Assembly (NCBI GenBank): GCA_038147195.1
Contig: JAYQTB010000004.1
Span: 620,001 to 684,000 of the forward strand
Direction: 5' to 3'
Length of the DNA: 64,000 bases
Source of the DNA: Eutrophocola salsuginis
GTDB lineage: Bacteria > Pseudomonadota > Gammaproteobacteria > Pseudomonadales > Pseudohongiellaceae
Shown: piece after piece, positions 1-7,607 of the stretch
Layout of the letters: each line of letters opens with the position of its first letter
Position numbering within the stretch: position 1 is the first letter of the stretch
The notes under the pieces: model-generated
Databases searched by the model: none
Told to the model about the DNA's origin: nothing
Seen by the model: only the letters and a program-made list of their open reading frames with translations
Position numbers and translations under genes: made by a program

Positions 1-197
1 TCATGCTCTGGGGCAGTTACGCGCAGAAAAAAGGGCAGTTCATCGATCGCGGTCGCCACCTTGTATTGCAGTCCACGCATCCTTCACCGCTATCGGCTTA
101 CCGGGGCTTCCTAGGGTGCAGGCATTTCTCGCAGGCCAATGATTACCTGGTAAAGACCGGCCAGGAGCCCATCGATTGGGCGTTGTCTGCTGACTGA
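1..197 (+). CDS. ung: Uracil-DNA glycosylase, C-terminal fragment (runs off the left edge)
   Basis: The reading frame enters from outside the window and ends at TGA 195-197, giving about 65 C-terminal residues. They contain the family-1 UDG leucine-loop signature HPSPLSAYRGFLGCRHF and the usual ending with PIDW. This enzyme removes uracil from DNA by flipping the base out and cleaving the N-glycosidic bond, which starts base-excision repair. The catalytic N-terminal half (GQDPYH region) lies outside the window. The ATG at position 3 is an internal methionine, not the start. Identity is strong because the loop motif is diagnostic; only the length cannot be judged. Confidence 0.93.
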   Translation, partial: MLWGSYAQKKGQFIDRGRHLVLQSTHPSPLSAYRGFLGCRHFSQANDYLVKTGQEPIDWALSAD

Positions 198-203
198 GCA
201 GTT

Positions 204-560
204 TCAGTCGCCGGTATAGGTACAACCGCTGGTACAGGTTTCACTTATTACGATTTTTGCGAGGGATGGCAGGCCGCCTTCAAGTCTCTGCCAGAGCCAG
301 CGGGCAATATTTTCACTGGTGGGATTGTCGAGGCCGTCGATATCGTTCAAGTAATAATGATCTAGCATCCGTATAACCGGATTCACTATTTCGGCCAGGT
401 CGGCAAAATCCATAATCCATCCCAGTTTTGCATCCTGATCGCCGCTGACATGCACTTCCACAGAATAGGAATGGCCATGCAGGCGTGCGCACTTGTGCCC
501 TTCGGATACGTTGGGAAGGCGGTGGGCGGCTTCAAAGGTAAATCGCTTGAATATTTCCAT
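204..560 (-). CDS. queD: 6-carboxy-5,6,7,8-tetrahydropterin synthase (QueD)
   Basis: A 118-residue protein of the PTPS/QueD family. It converts 7,8-dihydroneopterin triphosphate to 6-carboxytetrahydropterin, the second step of preQ0/queuosine synthesis. Zinc ligands are visible as His13 (AAHRLP) and the HGH pair at 28-30, with the nucleophile Cys24 just before them. The LDHYYLND and NPTSENIA motifs bind the pterin, and the catalytic Glu lies in ISETCTSG near the C-terminus. Length matches bacterial QueD. It converges on ung with 6 bases between stops. The later pathway enzyme queF lies 27 kb away in the same window. A true 6-pyruvoyl tetrahydropterin synthase is possible but less likely in this class. 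Confidence 0.93.
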   Translation of the reverse strand: MEIFKRFTFEAAHRLPNVSEGHKCARLHGHSYSVEVHVSGDQDAKLGWIMDFADLAEIVNPVIRMLDHYYLNDIDGLDNPTSENIARWLWQRLEGGLPSLAKIVISETCTSGCTYTGD

Positions 561-655
561 GGATCAGGCCTGTTTCAGGGGCCGTGATGGTAACGAGAGG
601 TCACTGTCTTGTACAGTGCTTTCGCTTTTGATGAAATAAAAAAGCAGGGCAGCAA

Positions 656-874
656 GTGACAGGCTCCCAGTCGATTATTGGAAAAATCCTGACGAAGCTA
701 AAATTTGAACTACTCAAGGGTTCACGTCTGGAAAGCATCACAATGGTTTACGAGGTGGAGCTGTCGATAGGAGAAGAAACCTACTACCACCTAGAGTGTT
801 ATCTTAGCCGACTGGTGGACAAGGTCCAGGTCAAGCGCAGGCAGGAATCCATACGGATTCACCAGCCGTTGTGA
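656..874 (+). CDS. Small hypothetical protein (72 aa, GTG start)
   Basis: A 72-residue ORF from GTG 656 to TGA 872-874, with a weak purine-rich stretch (aggg) just upstream. The product is basic and looks beta-rich in the middle (residues 28-48), with no membrane segment, and I do not recognise a family. The same frame continues after the TGA and holds a second small ORF at 890-1006, so the two could be parts of one interrupted gene. It sits between divergent queD and the tRNA pair. It may be a real small gene, a decayed gene or chance; coding evidence is modest. Confidence 0.4.
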   Translation: MTGSQSIIGKILTKLKFELLKGSRLESITMVYEVELSIGEETYYHLECYLSRLVDKVQVKRRQESIRIHQPL

Positions 875-889
875 CTAAAACGGAACCCA

Positions 890-1006
890 GTGAAGACCCT
901 TTTGACTCTGGTAGAAGATTTCGAAAGGGCCCACAAAAAGTACGTGGAACAGGAATGGGATGAGGCCGAGAGAATGATTCGGCAGCTCAAGGACAATGAT
1001 CCGTAA
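890..1006 (+). CDS. Very small acidic/basic helical protein (38 aa)
   Basis: GTG 890 to TAA 1004-1006 encodes 38 residues beginning MKTLLTLVEDFERAHKKYVE. Charged and hydrophobic residues alternate in a pattern that predicts one amphipathic helix, and the composition looks protein-like. It is in the same frame as the ORF at 656-874, separated by that ORF's TGA and five codons. It could be an independent micro-ORF or the tail of a longer gene interrupted by the stop. No family is recognised, and the ribosome-binding site is poor (acgga about 5 bases upstream). Confidence 0.35.
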   Translation: MKTLLTLVEDFERAHKKYVEQEWDEAERMIRQLKDNDP

Positions 1007-1149
1007 ACCTTCCTGCATGAGATATATCTGGCGCGTATTCCCTGCCTCAGGGCAAATGAACTGGAACCGGATTGGGGCGGTACTTTAAGACATAACTTGC
1101 AAGTAGCAGGTAACTTGTTGAGACACAGAAGAGCAGTGTTTTCGCTTTA

Positions 1150-1177
1150 TTGACATGCCCCCATAAGAAGGTAAAAT
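1150..1177 (+). promoter_or_regulatory. Sigma-70 promoter for the tRNA-Val/tRNA-Asp genes
   Basis: A perfect -35 box TTGACA (1150-1155) is followed after 16 bases by the -10 box TAAAAT (1172-1177). The bases after the -10 are GC-rich (gcgcaccc), like the discriminator of stringently controlled stable-RNA promoters. The predicted start lies about 12 bases before tRNA-Val. Confidence 0.75.
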
Positions 1178-1195
1178 GCGCACCCTTAGCGCTTT

Positions 1196-1271
1196 GGGTG
1201 AATAGCTCAGCTGGGAGAGCGTCGCCCTTACAAGGCGAATGTCGGGGGTTCGAACCCCTCTTCACCCACCA
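1196..1271 (+). tRNA. tRNA-Val (anticodon TAC)
   Basis: A 76-base cloverleaf. Acceptor arms GGGTGAA and TTCACCC pair perfectly, the T-loop is GTTCGAA-like, and the anticodon loop CTTACAA carries TAC. The discriminator A and CCA (1269-1271) are encoded. It is first of two tRNA genes behind the promoter at 1150. Confidence 0.97.
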
Positions 1272-1321
1272 AAGCGCGCTAAGTTAAAAGTAAGTTACAA
1301 ATTAAAGATCTTTCATTCTGT

Positions 1322-1398
1322 GGACCGGTAGTTCAGCTGGTTAGAATGCCGCCCTGTCACGGCGGAGGTCGCGGGTTCGAGTCCCGTCCGGTCCGCCA
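1322..1398 (+). tRNA. tRNA-Asp (anticodon GTC)
   Basis: A 77-base cloverleaf. Acceptor arms GGACCGG and CCGGTCC pair perfectly, the anticodon loop CTGTCAC carries GTC, the T-arm has GTTCGAGTC, and discriminator G plus CCA are encoded. It lies 50 bases after tRNA-Val, probably on the same transcript. No strong T-tract terminator was seen in the 130 bases that follow. Confidence 0.97.
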
Positions 1399-1531
1399 TT
1401 ACCCTTCTACCCCCTGTACCGTTCTGCCCTGGTTGACCAGCAACAATCATCAGGAATCTTTGTGTATGCACCTGTCAACCTACCCGGATAACCTGCGTTT
1501 TTAAAAGCGGGGCCCGTTACAGGAGGACATC

Positions 1532-1906
1532 ATGAAAATATTCGTTTTTGCAGCCATCATCGTACTGTTGTTGGCATCTTGCCGCCAGGTGGATGAAATT
1601 ACCGGTAATCGACCGATCGTGGACACCAAAGGTGTCGACATGCAAGCCTATGAATCTGACCTCGAAGATTGTTATGCCTTTGCCGACCAGGTGGACGCGG
1701 ATAACAAGATCTTGACCGGTGCCGCGACAGGTGCGGTAGTGGGCAGCGTCATCGGGGCCGCAGCCGGGAAAAGTGAAACGGCAAAACGCGGTGCCGGTGT
1801 CGGTGCCGCCAGTGGCACACTCAGTGGCACTAGCAGCGTTATAGCCGAGCGGCAACGGGTCGTGCGCAACTGCCTCGCGGGGCGGGGTTACTTGGTGCTG
1901 AACTGA
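1532..1906 (+). CDS. Glycine-zipper outer-membrane lipoprotein-like protein
   Basis: A 124-residue protein with a lipoprotein signal: hydrophobic residues 4-15 and lipobox LLAS-C with Cys17, the predicted lipidation site. Residues about 62-95 form a glycine-zipper segment (GAATGAVVGSVIGAAAG, then a second alanine/glycine run), the pattern of SlyB/YmgG-like membrane-associated small proteins. A strong Shine-Dalgarno, AGGAGG, lies just upstream (1520-1525). Likely site is the inner leaflet of the outer membrane. The function is unknown; homologues are often envelope-stress linked. It is a single gene between the tRNAs and the deaminase-like gene. Confidence 0.75.
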   Translation: MKIFVFAAIIVLLLASCRQVDEITGNRPIVDTKGVDMQAYESDLEDCYAFADQVDADNKILTGAATGAVVGSVIGAAAGKSETAKRGAGVGAASGTLSGTSSVIAERQRVVRNCLAGRGYLVLN

Positions 1907-1972
1907 GCCTGGTCTAGCGGGTGAGATTTCAGGGCTACCAGCGCATAATCCGGTTTTTAGCCGGTTTCATGC

Positions 1973-2878
1973 ATGTCCCCAGACCTGACCCGAGAACTGC
2001 CGGATATACCAATCCAGCCAGTCAATGATCCTGTCCTTGCCTCTGCAGGGATCAGACTTTCCGTGCTGCGCCTGGACCTTCTTCACCCGGTTATCTCGGG
2101 AAACAAGTGGTTCAAGCTGAAATATAACCTAGCCAGGGCTAGGCAGAGAGGTCTGGAAAACCTGCTGAGTTTTGGCGGACCCTGGTCAAACCACCTGCAT
2201 GCACTGGCCTTTGCCGGGGCGGAATACGGATTTTCCACCACTGGTATCGTCAGGGGCGAACTGCCGGAAACCTTGACCGCCTGCTTGCTGGATGCCCGCA
2301 AGGCAGGAATGCATCTCAAGGGAATTCCTCGCTGTGAGTATGCACAAAAACATGATGCTGGCTATATGAGCCGGTTGCAGTCGCAGTTCGGCCCGTTTTA
2401 CCTGATCCCTGAAGGGGGTGCCAACCGTGAAGGGATCCAGGGCTGCGCCGAGATATCATCACTGTATTCACAGCTTGATTACGACCTGGTGTGCCTGGCA
2501 TGCGGGACGGGAACAACCCTGGCCGGCATGGCGCTAAGCAGCAGGATACCGCTCATGGGATTCCAGGTATTGAAAGGAGCGGGCTATCTGGCCGGGGCCG
2601 TGAGGGCCATGATCACCGGATATGGTCTCCAAGAGAGCTGTGCCTGGCACGTAAACGGTAACTTTCATTTCGGCGGCTATGCCCGGGTGTCATCCGAACT
2701 CATGCAGTTCTTAACAGAATTTGAGATGCGCCATGGTATACCGTTGGAGCCTGTATATTCCGGTAAGTTGCTGTACGGTATTTATGCCCTTGCCAAAAAG
2801 AGGGATATTTTCCCACGAAATTCACGTATACTGGCAATCCATGGAGGCGGCCTGCAAGGATTGCGTGGATATTTATAA
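1973..2878 (+). CDS. PLP-dependent ACC deaminase / D-cysteine desulfhydrase family enzyme
   Basis: A 301-residue fold-type II PLP enzyme. The GNKWFKLKYNL segment places the Schiff-base lysine at about residue 45, and SFGGPWSNHLHALA (67-80) is the substrate/phosphate-binding loop. ACGTGTTLAG near residue 177 is the glycine-rich PLP-phosphate loop. Members cleave amino acids such as D-cysteine or 1-aminocyclopropane-1-carboxylate to a keto acid and ammonia. Length is slightly short for the family (about 320-340). The exact substrate cannot be read from sequence; a D-cysteine desulfhydrase-like role is the default guess. It is followed by the secreted protease in the same direction. Confidence 0.85.
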   Translation: MSPDLTRELPDIPIQPVNDPVLASAGIRLSVLRLDLLHPVISGNKWFKLKYNLARARQRGLENLLSFGGPWSNHLHALAFAGAEYGFSTTGIVRGELPETLTACLLDARKAGMHLKGIPRCEYAQKHDAGYMSRLQSQFGPFYLIPEGGANREGIQGCAEISSLYSQLDYDLVCLACGTGTTLAGMALSSRIPLMGFQVLKGAGYLAGAVRAMITGYGLQESCAWHVNGNFHFGGYARVSSELMQFLTEFEMRHGIPLEPVYSGKLLYGIYALAKKRDIFPRNSRILAIHGGGLQGLRGYL

Positions 2879-2947
2879 ATTATCTAATTATTATCAGAAA
2901 TATAGTTTAATTTCTTAAAGTACTTTCAAGTTATTGCCATAGTCATC

Positions 2948-5083
2948 ATGAAGGCCTGCAAGAACACATTAATTGCCGTTTTGCTTGCCGGGAAGCGCCT
3001 GATACCTACGCTTGTATGCGCCTGTCTGCCCTTGGTCGCCACTGCCCAAGTCTGGCGTATTGACCTTGGGGATCCCGCAACCGACACCGATGACATGGCA
3101 GCATTGGATGTTGCGCTGCTGAAAACCCTGAAACTTGGAGATACCTTCGATATCCAGGTGGACAGTGTGGATAGCTATAACGTTCGTCTGGATGGCACTG
3201 AGGACATGGGCAACGGGGACCGCACCTGGTATGGGTCGATCACCAACACAGGCCTCGATTATGCACTAGTCATCACGGTAGGCGAACAGACTTCACACCT
3301 GATCCTGACGTCACCCTCGGGCATTTTCCAGCTTTACGGCACTTCCAAGGATGGGGTTTATTACCGGGGCCGCTTTGCCCGGCTGAAATATGTCCGTGAC
3401 GAGATAGCCTCTGTCGATACCATCCTGCCCTCGGATACAGGCGTTGACCAGCCAGGCACATCGGGCACGCCATTCACAATCACGCAAAGTGTCTCGGAAA
3501 ACGTAGCCGCGGTAGGGTCGAAACTGACCTTCGACCTGACCTTCAGGAATAATTCATTGTCTGCCCAGTTTGACAAATATGTGGATGTCTTCTTTGTCCT
3601 GGAAAATACCCGGATAGACGAACTGCCGAACGGTTGCGCGATCCTGCAGACAACCGATGACACACCCGTGCTCAGCTGCGAGCTCGGAAATTTCATGCCG
3701 GGCCAGGCAAGACACCTGAGTTTCACTGTGACCACTTCATTGTATTCACACCCCCTGGTTTACAGCACGGCACTAGTGGATGACGTGCGCAGCGACATTA
3801 TCGTAGAGATATATCGGGATGTCGTCACGGATACCGATGGCGATGGTACCAGCGATTACAACGAGTCTTTGCTGGGGACTGACCCGGCGATACCGGGTAG
3901 TGAGCAGACCGCCTATATCGATGTCCTCGTGGCCTATACTCCGGAAATCAATGCTATTTACTTGGGCGAAGTGGAAACCCGGATCAACCATATTTTCAAT
4001 GTCGCCAATAAGATATTTGCGGACAGTCGTGCCGGTATCGTGCTGCGCCCGGTCGGTGTCCACCAAGTGAACTACGAGCCGGCGGAGGAACTGTTTGCCG
4101 ACCTTAATTCAGTGACTTTCAAGAAAGATGACAGCTTCAGTGACCTGACACGGCTGCGGTCTCTTTATGGTGGTGACCTGGTCGTTCTGTTTCGCAGCGG
4201 TCAGGTAAATGGCCTCTGCGGTCTGGCCAACCTGGGTGGCAAGGGTACCCAGGCCGACCTGAGTGCGAATTATCACCGGGATTTCGCATACTCCGTGATC
4301 AATATAGATTGCATGGATGACAGTGTCCTGGCCCATGAAGCAGGGCATAACCTGGGGCTTGTGCACTCCCGACGCGAGGATGAGTCGGGTGGTACACTGG
4401 CCTACTCGGCCGGTTATGGTGTGGATACGCGTTTCGTTTCTGTTATGGCATATCCGGATGATTTTGACGTGGTCAATCGCCTGTACCGGTTTTCCGATCC
4501 AAATCGAGCATGTGGACCCTTTGTCTGTGGTGCCGACAAGGAAGACCCGCAAAATGGTGCCGACGCCGTTTCCAGCCTGAAGCTCACCAAACACCAGGTC
4601 GAAAAGTACTTTCCTAGCCAGGAAGAGCGCATGGCCACTTCGACGGCCGTCTCTACAGCGTCAGGTCTTGTCTCAGCCAAAATCGGGGCAGGCGCCTATT
4701 CGCCCGATGGCTATGGATTTAAAACGGTCTTTTCAGCCAATGAAACGATAAACCTGCGGATGAAAATCTCTCCGTTAGCCGAACAGATCGGCCGGTCATA
4801 TATTCCACATATGGTGATACTTGGCGGCAAACAAAACCTCTACCAGGTAATGGAGTCAGGCCAGGTGGCGGCATGGAATGGTGCCCTGGGCACCCTAGTA
4901 GCCAGCGGGCCTCCCCGCATTCTGGCCAAAAGGGCTTTGGTGGATGTGATCAAGGACATTGACCTGCAGTCGGTCGGGTTGACGGACAAGAACCTCAAGG
5001 TGTTTGTTGCCTATCGCATGCTGGATACCGAGGAATTGGTATACAGTGTATCGCCGTTCATGTTTAGGGTAACAACCAATTAG
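2948..5083 (+). CDS. Secreted reprolysin-like metzincin metalloprotease
   Basis: A 711-residue exported protein with a signal peptide of about 33 residues ending near ATAQ. The catalytic zinc motif HEAGHNLGLVH is at residues 463-473 and the metzincin Met-turn (SVMAYP, Met500) follows 27 residues later, so the active site looks intact. Before it lie a beta-sandwich region resembling DUF11/CARDB (about 175-285) and an acidic calcium-binding repeat, DTDGDGTSDYNESLLGTD (about 294-311). About 170 residues follow the protease domain, and no sortase or GlyGly-CTERM-type tail was recognised. The upstream 70 bases are AT-rich with no clear Shine-Dalgarno. The probable role is degradation of external protein. 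Confidence 0.85.
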   Translation: MKACKNTLIAVLLAGKRLIPTLVCACLPLVATAQVWRIDLGDPATDTDDMAALDVALLKTLKLGDTFDIQVDSVDSYNVRLDGTEDMGNGDRTWYGSITNTGLDYALVITVGEQTSHLILTSPSGIFQLYGTSKDGVYYRGRFARLKYVRDEIASVDTILPSDTGVDQPGTSGTPFTITQSVSENVAAVGSKLTFDLTFRNNSLSAQFDKYVDVFFVLENTRIDELPNGCAILQTTDDTPVLSCELGNFMPGQARHLSFTVTTSLYSHPLVYSTALVDDVRSDIIVEIYRDVVTDTDGDGTSDYNESLLGTDPAIPGSEQTAYIDVLVAYTPEINAIYLGEVETRINHIFNVANKIFADSRAGIVLRPVGVHQVNYEPAEELFADLNSVTFKKDDSFSDLTRLRSLYGGDLVVLFRSGQVNGLCGLANLGGKGTQADLSANYHRDFAYSVINIDCMDDSVLAHEAGHNLGLVHSRREDESGGTLAYSAGYGVDTRFVSVMAYPDDFDVVNRLYRFSDPNRACGPFVCGADKEDPQNGADAVSSLKLTKHQVEKYFPSQEERMATSTAVSTASGLVSAKIGAGAYSPDGYGFKTVFSANETINLRMKISPLAEQIGRSYIPHMVILGGKQNLYQVMESGQVAAWNGALGTLVASGPPRILAKRALVDVIKDIDLQSVGLTDKNLKVFVAYRMLDTEELVYSVSPFMFRVTTN

Positions 5084-5097
5084 CTTCTCTTTAAAGA

Positions 5098-5504
5098 TCA
5101 GAGCATAGCCGGGTTTTCCGAAATCTGTAACAGGTACTTCACAGCGAAAGTGACGTTCTTGGCCCTGTAGTAGCTGCGAATTCTCTACAGACCGTCTCTT
5201 CATAAACGATCATGGGCAACTGCTACGATAACGGCGTCATAAATGCCTGGCTACCGTGAATGGACAAGATTAAGATTGGTTTCCTCATCGGCGGTAGCCG
5301 GCTCTACAAAGGGATCGTAGAATTCAATATTGGTTCTGAATTCACGCAGGCTTCTGAATAGGTCCACGACACGTGAGTTGCGGATATTGAGACAGTTTTT
5401 CTTGCGTGTAAGGCAAGGCTCATCACTTTGATGAGGGAATCGACCACAAGGATGGGCCTACTGGTCATCTCATTGAGCAAGCGTTCACCAATAAAGGTAC
5501 CCAT
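5098..5504 (-). pseudogene. Decayed C-terminal part of a UDP-N-acetylhexosamine 6-dehydrogenase (WbpA/TviB-like)
   Basis: Read on the minus strand, this gap still encodes the C-terminal domain of the nucleotide-sugar dehydrogenase family, but broken. From ATG 5504 comes MGTFIGERLLNEM. After a +1 shift at an A-run near 5395 the frame reads KKNCLNIRNSRVVDL, matching the family's FKENCPDxRN(T/S)KVVD, then EFYDPFVEP. In-frame TAG, TGA and TAG then interrupt PGIYDAVIVAVAHD (family YDAIVLAVAH) and NVTFAVKYLL (family DVKYVL). Order and spacing fit the family, so this is a remnant, not chance. The NAD-binding half is missing; weak similarity may reach the nadK start. Confidence 0.8.
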
Positions 5505-5564
5505 GGAGAACGCTCCTGGCGTGATATACTTGGATTTATTCGCCAAAGCCAGAATCATACACGC

Positions 5565-6446
5565 ATGTCGCAATTTTCCACCATCGGCCTGACCGGCAGG
5601 AACAGCAAGGATATCGTCGATTCCTTGTTGCTGCTGACGAGCTTCTTGGAAGAGAGTGTCCGGGCGGACATCGTGCTCGATGTGAATATCGCCGGCCTGC
5701 TTAGGGAAAAATCCTATCCCGTGAGCCCGATCGAAAAGCTGGCGAGCCAATGTGACCTAGTGATCGTGGTGGGTGGTGACGGCAGCCTGCTGCAGGTCGC
5801 CTCGGTACTAGCAGAACATCACCTGCCCGTGATTGGGATCAACAGGGGGCGCCTGGGCTTTCTGACCGATATCCTACCCGATGAGCTCGAAGCCACACTG
5901 GCGAAGGTGCTGGCTGGTGAATACAAGATTGAATCGCGTTTTCTGCTGGATTTGTTCATCGGAGACGACAACAAGCAGTACCTCGGTTCGGCTCTGAACG
6001 ATATCGTGCTGCATCCGGGCAAAGCCGTTCAGATGATAGAGTTTGCCCTGTATATCGATGGCGAATTCGTTTACAACCAGGCTTCCGACGGACTTATCGT
6101 GGCAACGCCTACCGGTTCCACGGCTTATGCCATGAGCGCAGGTGGTCCAATTATGCATCCGCGGCTTGACGCCATGGTACTCGTCCCGATTAATCCCCAC
6201 AGCCTGAGCAGCAGGCCTATTGTCGTTGAGGGTAATCGGGAGCTGACGCTTGTCGTAGGCGACAGGCACAACATCCTTCCGCAACTGAGTTGCGACGGCT
6301 CCATGAGCCATACCTGTACACCCGGTGACCGTATAACCATCCGTAAGAAAGCGCAGGTACTCAAGATCCTACACCCTGCGGATTACGACTATTATGAAAC
6401 ATGCCGCAGCAAACTGGGCTGGTCCTACCGGCCGACCAACCGCTAA
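5565..6446 (+). CDS. nadK: NAD kinase
   Basis: A 293-residue ATP-NAD kinase that phosphorylates NAD to NADP in the cytoplasm. The nucleotide-binding GGDGS motif is at 70-74, followed by NRGRLGFLTDI and the NAD-binding TPTGSTAYAMSAGGPI loop at about 185-200. Length and N-terminus (MSQFSTIGLTGR) match pseudomonad NadK. It is the first gene of a conserved block nadK-rhomboid-yeaC-DUF2797-pepN. Its 5' end adjoins the nucleotide-sugar dehydrogenase remnant, so its promoter must lie within former coding DNA. Confidence 0.97.
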   Translation: MSQFSTIGLTGRNSKDIVDSLLLLTSFLEESVRADIVLDVNIAGLLREKSYPVSPIEKLASQCDLVIVVGGDGSLLQVASVLAEHHLPVIGINRGRLGFLTDILPDELEATLAKVLAGEYKIESRFLLDLFIGDDNKQYLGSALNDIVLHPGKAVQMIEFALYIDGEFVYNQASDGLIVATPTGSTAYAMSAGGPIMHPRLDAMVLVPINPHSLSSRPIVVEGNRELTLVVGDRHNILPQLSCDGSMSHTCTPGDRITIRKKAQVLKILHPADYDYYETCRSKLGWSYRPTNR

Positions 6447-6463
6447 GGCTGAATTCCAATCTG

Positions 6464-7360
6464 ATGTATAAAGTGTTGGAAGTTCCGGAAAACAATGACC
6501 TGAGCCAGTTCAGCCGGCTACTTTGGCAGCAGAAAATTTCCCACCGGATACATCACATCGATTCCTGTCAGGTGCTGACGGTTGCTGACGTGGAGCAGGT
6601 GAGCACCACTGGCAAACTTTACCGGGAATGGGTGCAGGGCAAAATCAGGCCGTCGGAGCGGGATTTCAGCAGTTTTGTCGGTTATTTCAGCGCTGATGAC
6701 TTCGCCCGCAAATTGTTGCGGGCATTTAGGCGCGCGCCGCTGTCGTTGTTACTCATTTTGATCTGCATCTTTCTGATGTTCGCGGCGCCACTGAATTCGA
6801 TGAATGACACCGTGCGGGCCATGTTGTATCCGGATTTTAGTTTTGGCACCCGCATGATCATCCTAGACAGGGTGCTGGAGAATTTCTCATTTATCCAGTT
6901 CCTGAAAATGATTTCGCCGATCCTGCTCCATGGCGGTCTGGTCCACCTCGCTTTCAATATGCTGTGGTTTTGGGAGTTCGGCAGGCGCATCGAGGCGGTG
7001 CAGGCAAGCTGGAGCCTGCTGTTATTGATCACAGTTATTGCCCTGGTATCGAATAGTGTGCAGTTCCTGTATGCCGGCACCATCTATTTCGGCGGAATGT
7101 CCGGCGTGGTTTACGGCATGTTCGGTTATATCTGGATGTGGCAGCTTTTCGATCCTGCCAAGGGCCTGGGATTGCCGGGTGCATTGATCTTTTTTCTGTT
7201 GCTGACACTGGTGGTGATGACGGTTATTAACTTAGATTTCATCGCCGACGAGGCTCATATTGGCGGCATCCTGATGGGGGTCATCTATGGCGCCCTGACT
7301 GCTACCATCAGTCGTATAGCGAGAGCCAGGAGTTACGGGCAGGAGGGGCGCAGTGACTGA
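6464..7360 (+). CDS. Rhomboid-family intramembrane serine protease
   Basis: Start chosen at ATG 6464, just after the nadK stop, giving 298 residues; an earlier in-frame methionine lies inside nadK. A soluble N-terminal domain of about 85 residues (GlpG-like) precedes six or seven membrane helices. Catalytic serine is in GGMSGVVYG (Ser213) and catalytic histidine in DEAHIGG (His265); HLAFNMLWFW holds the oxyanion-hole asparagine. The dyad is intact. Such proteases cut transmembrane segments of membrane proteins; the substrate is unknown. The downstream yeaC gene overlaps by 8 bases, so they are translationally linked. Confidence 0.93.
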   Translation: MYKVLEVPENNDLSQFSRLLWQQKISHRIHHIDSCQVLTVADVEQVSTTGKLYREWVQGKIRPSERDFSSFVGYFSADDFARKLLRAFRRAPLSLLLILICIFLMFAAPLNSMNDTVRAMLYPDFSFGTRMIILDRVLENFSFIQFLKMISPILLHGGLVHLAFNMLWFWEFGRRIEAVQASWSLLLLITVIALVSNSVQFLYAGTIYFGGMSGVVYGMFGYIWMWQLFDPAKGLGLPGALIFFLLLTLVVMTVINLDFIADEAHIGGILMGVIYGALTATISRIARARSYGQEGRSD

Positions 7361-7607
7361 CAAGCCCGATACGCTCGAAGACTTGCTGGCCACGCTTACT
7401 CCCGAGATTCATGCGAGCCTGAAAGAGGCCGTTGCACTCGGTCGTTGGGATAATGGCGAAAGGCTTACCGATGAGCAGCGGGCGCTGTGCCTACAAGCGG
7501 TCATCGCCTACGATGAAAAATTCATGGACACGGAAGCCCGTGTGGGCTACGTGCGGCCCAAGCAGGTCCCCTGCGGGACCGATGTCATTGACAGGAAAAA
7601 TGGCTGA
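7353..7607 (+). CDS. yeaC: YeaC-like DUF1315 protein
   Basis: An 84-residue DUF1315 protein starting at GTG 7353, with a strong Shine-Dalgarno (ggaggg) inside the end of the rhomboid gene. The family signature is seen in LKEAVALGRWDNGERLT and the C-terminal YVRPKQ segment; the ending resembles other YeaC proteins. It is small, soluble and of unknown function. Its stop overlaps the start of the next gene by one base. The rhomboid-yeaC-DUF2797 linkage is conserved in pseudomonads. Confidence 0.88.
   Translation: MTDKPDTLEDLLATLTPEIHASLKEAVALGRWDNGERLTDEQRALCLQAVIAYDEKFMDTEARVGYVRPKQVPCGTDVIDRKNG

Noticed and set aside
872..874. TGA as a selenocysteine codon joining the two small ORFs
   Set aside because: No SECIS-like hairpin was seen right after it, and the context resembles no selenoprotein family.
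5304..5750. 148-codon minus-strand ORF reaching into nadK, as an intact gene
   Set aside because: Its first half is antisense to nadK and its second half is the dehydrogenase relic, which then stops; it is not an intact gene.
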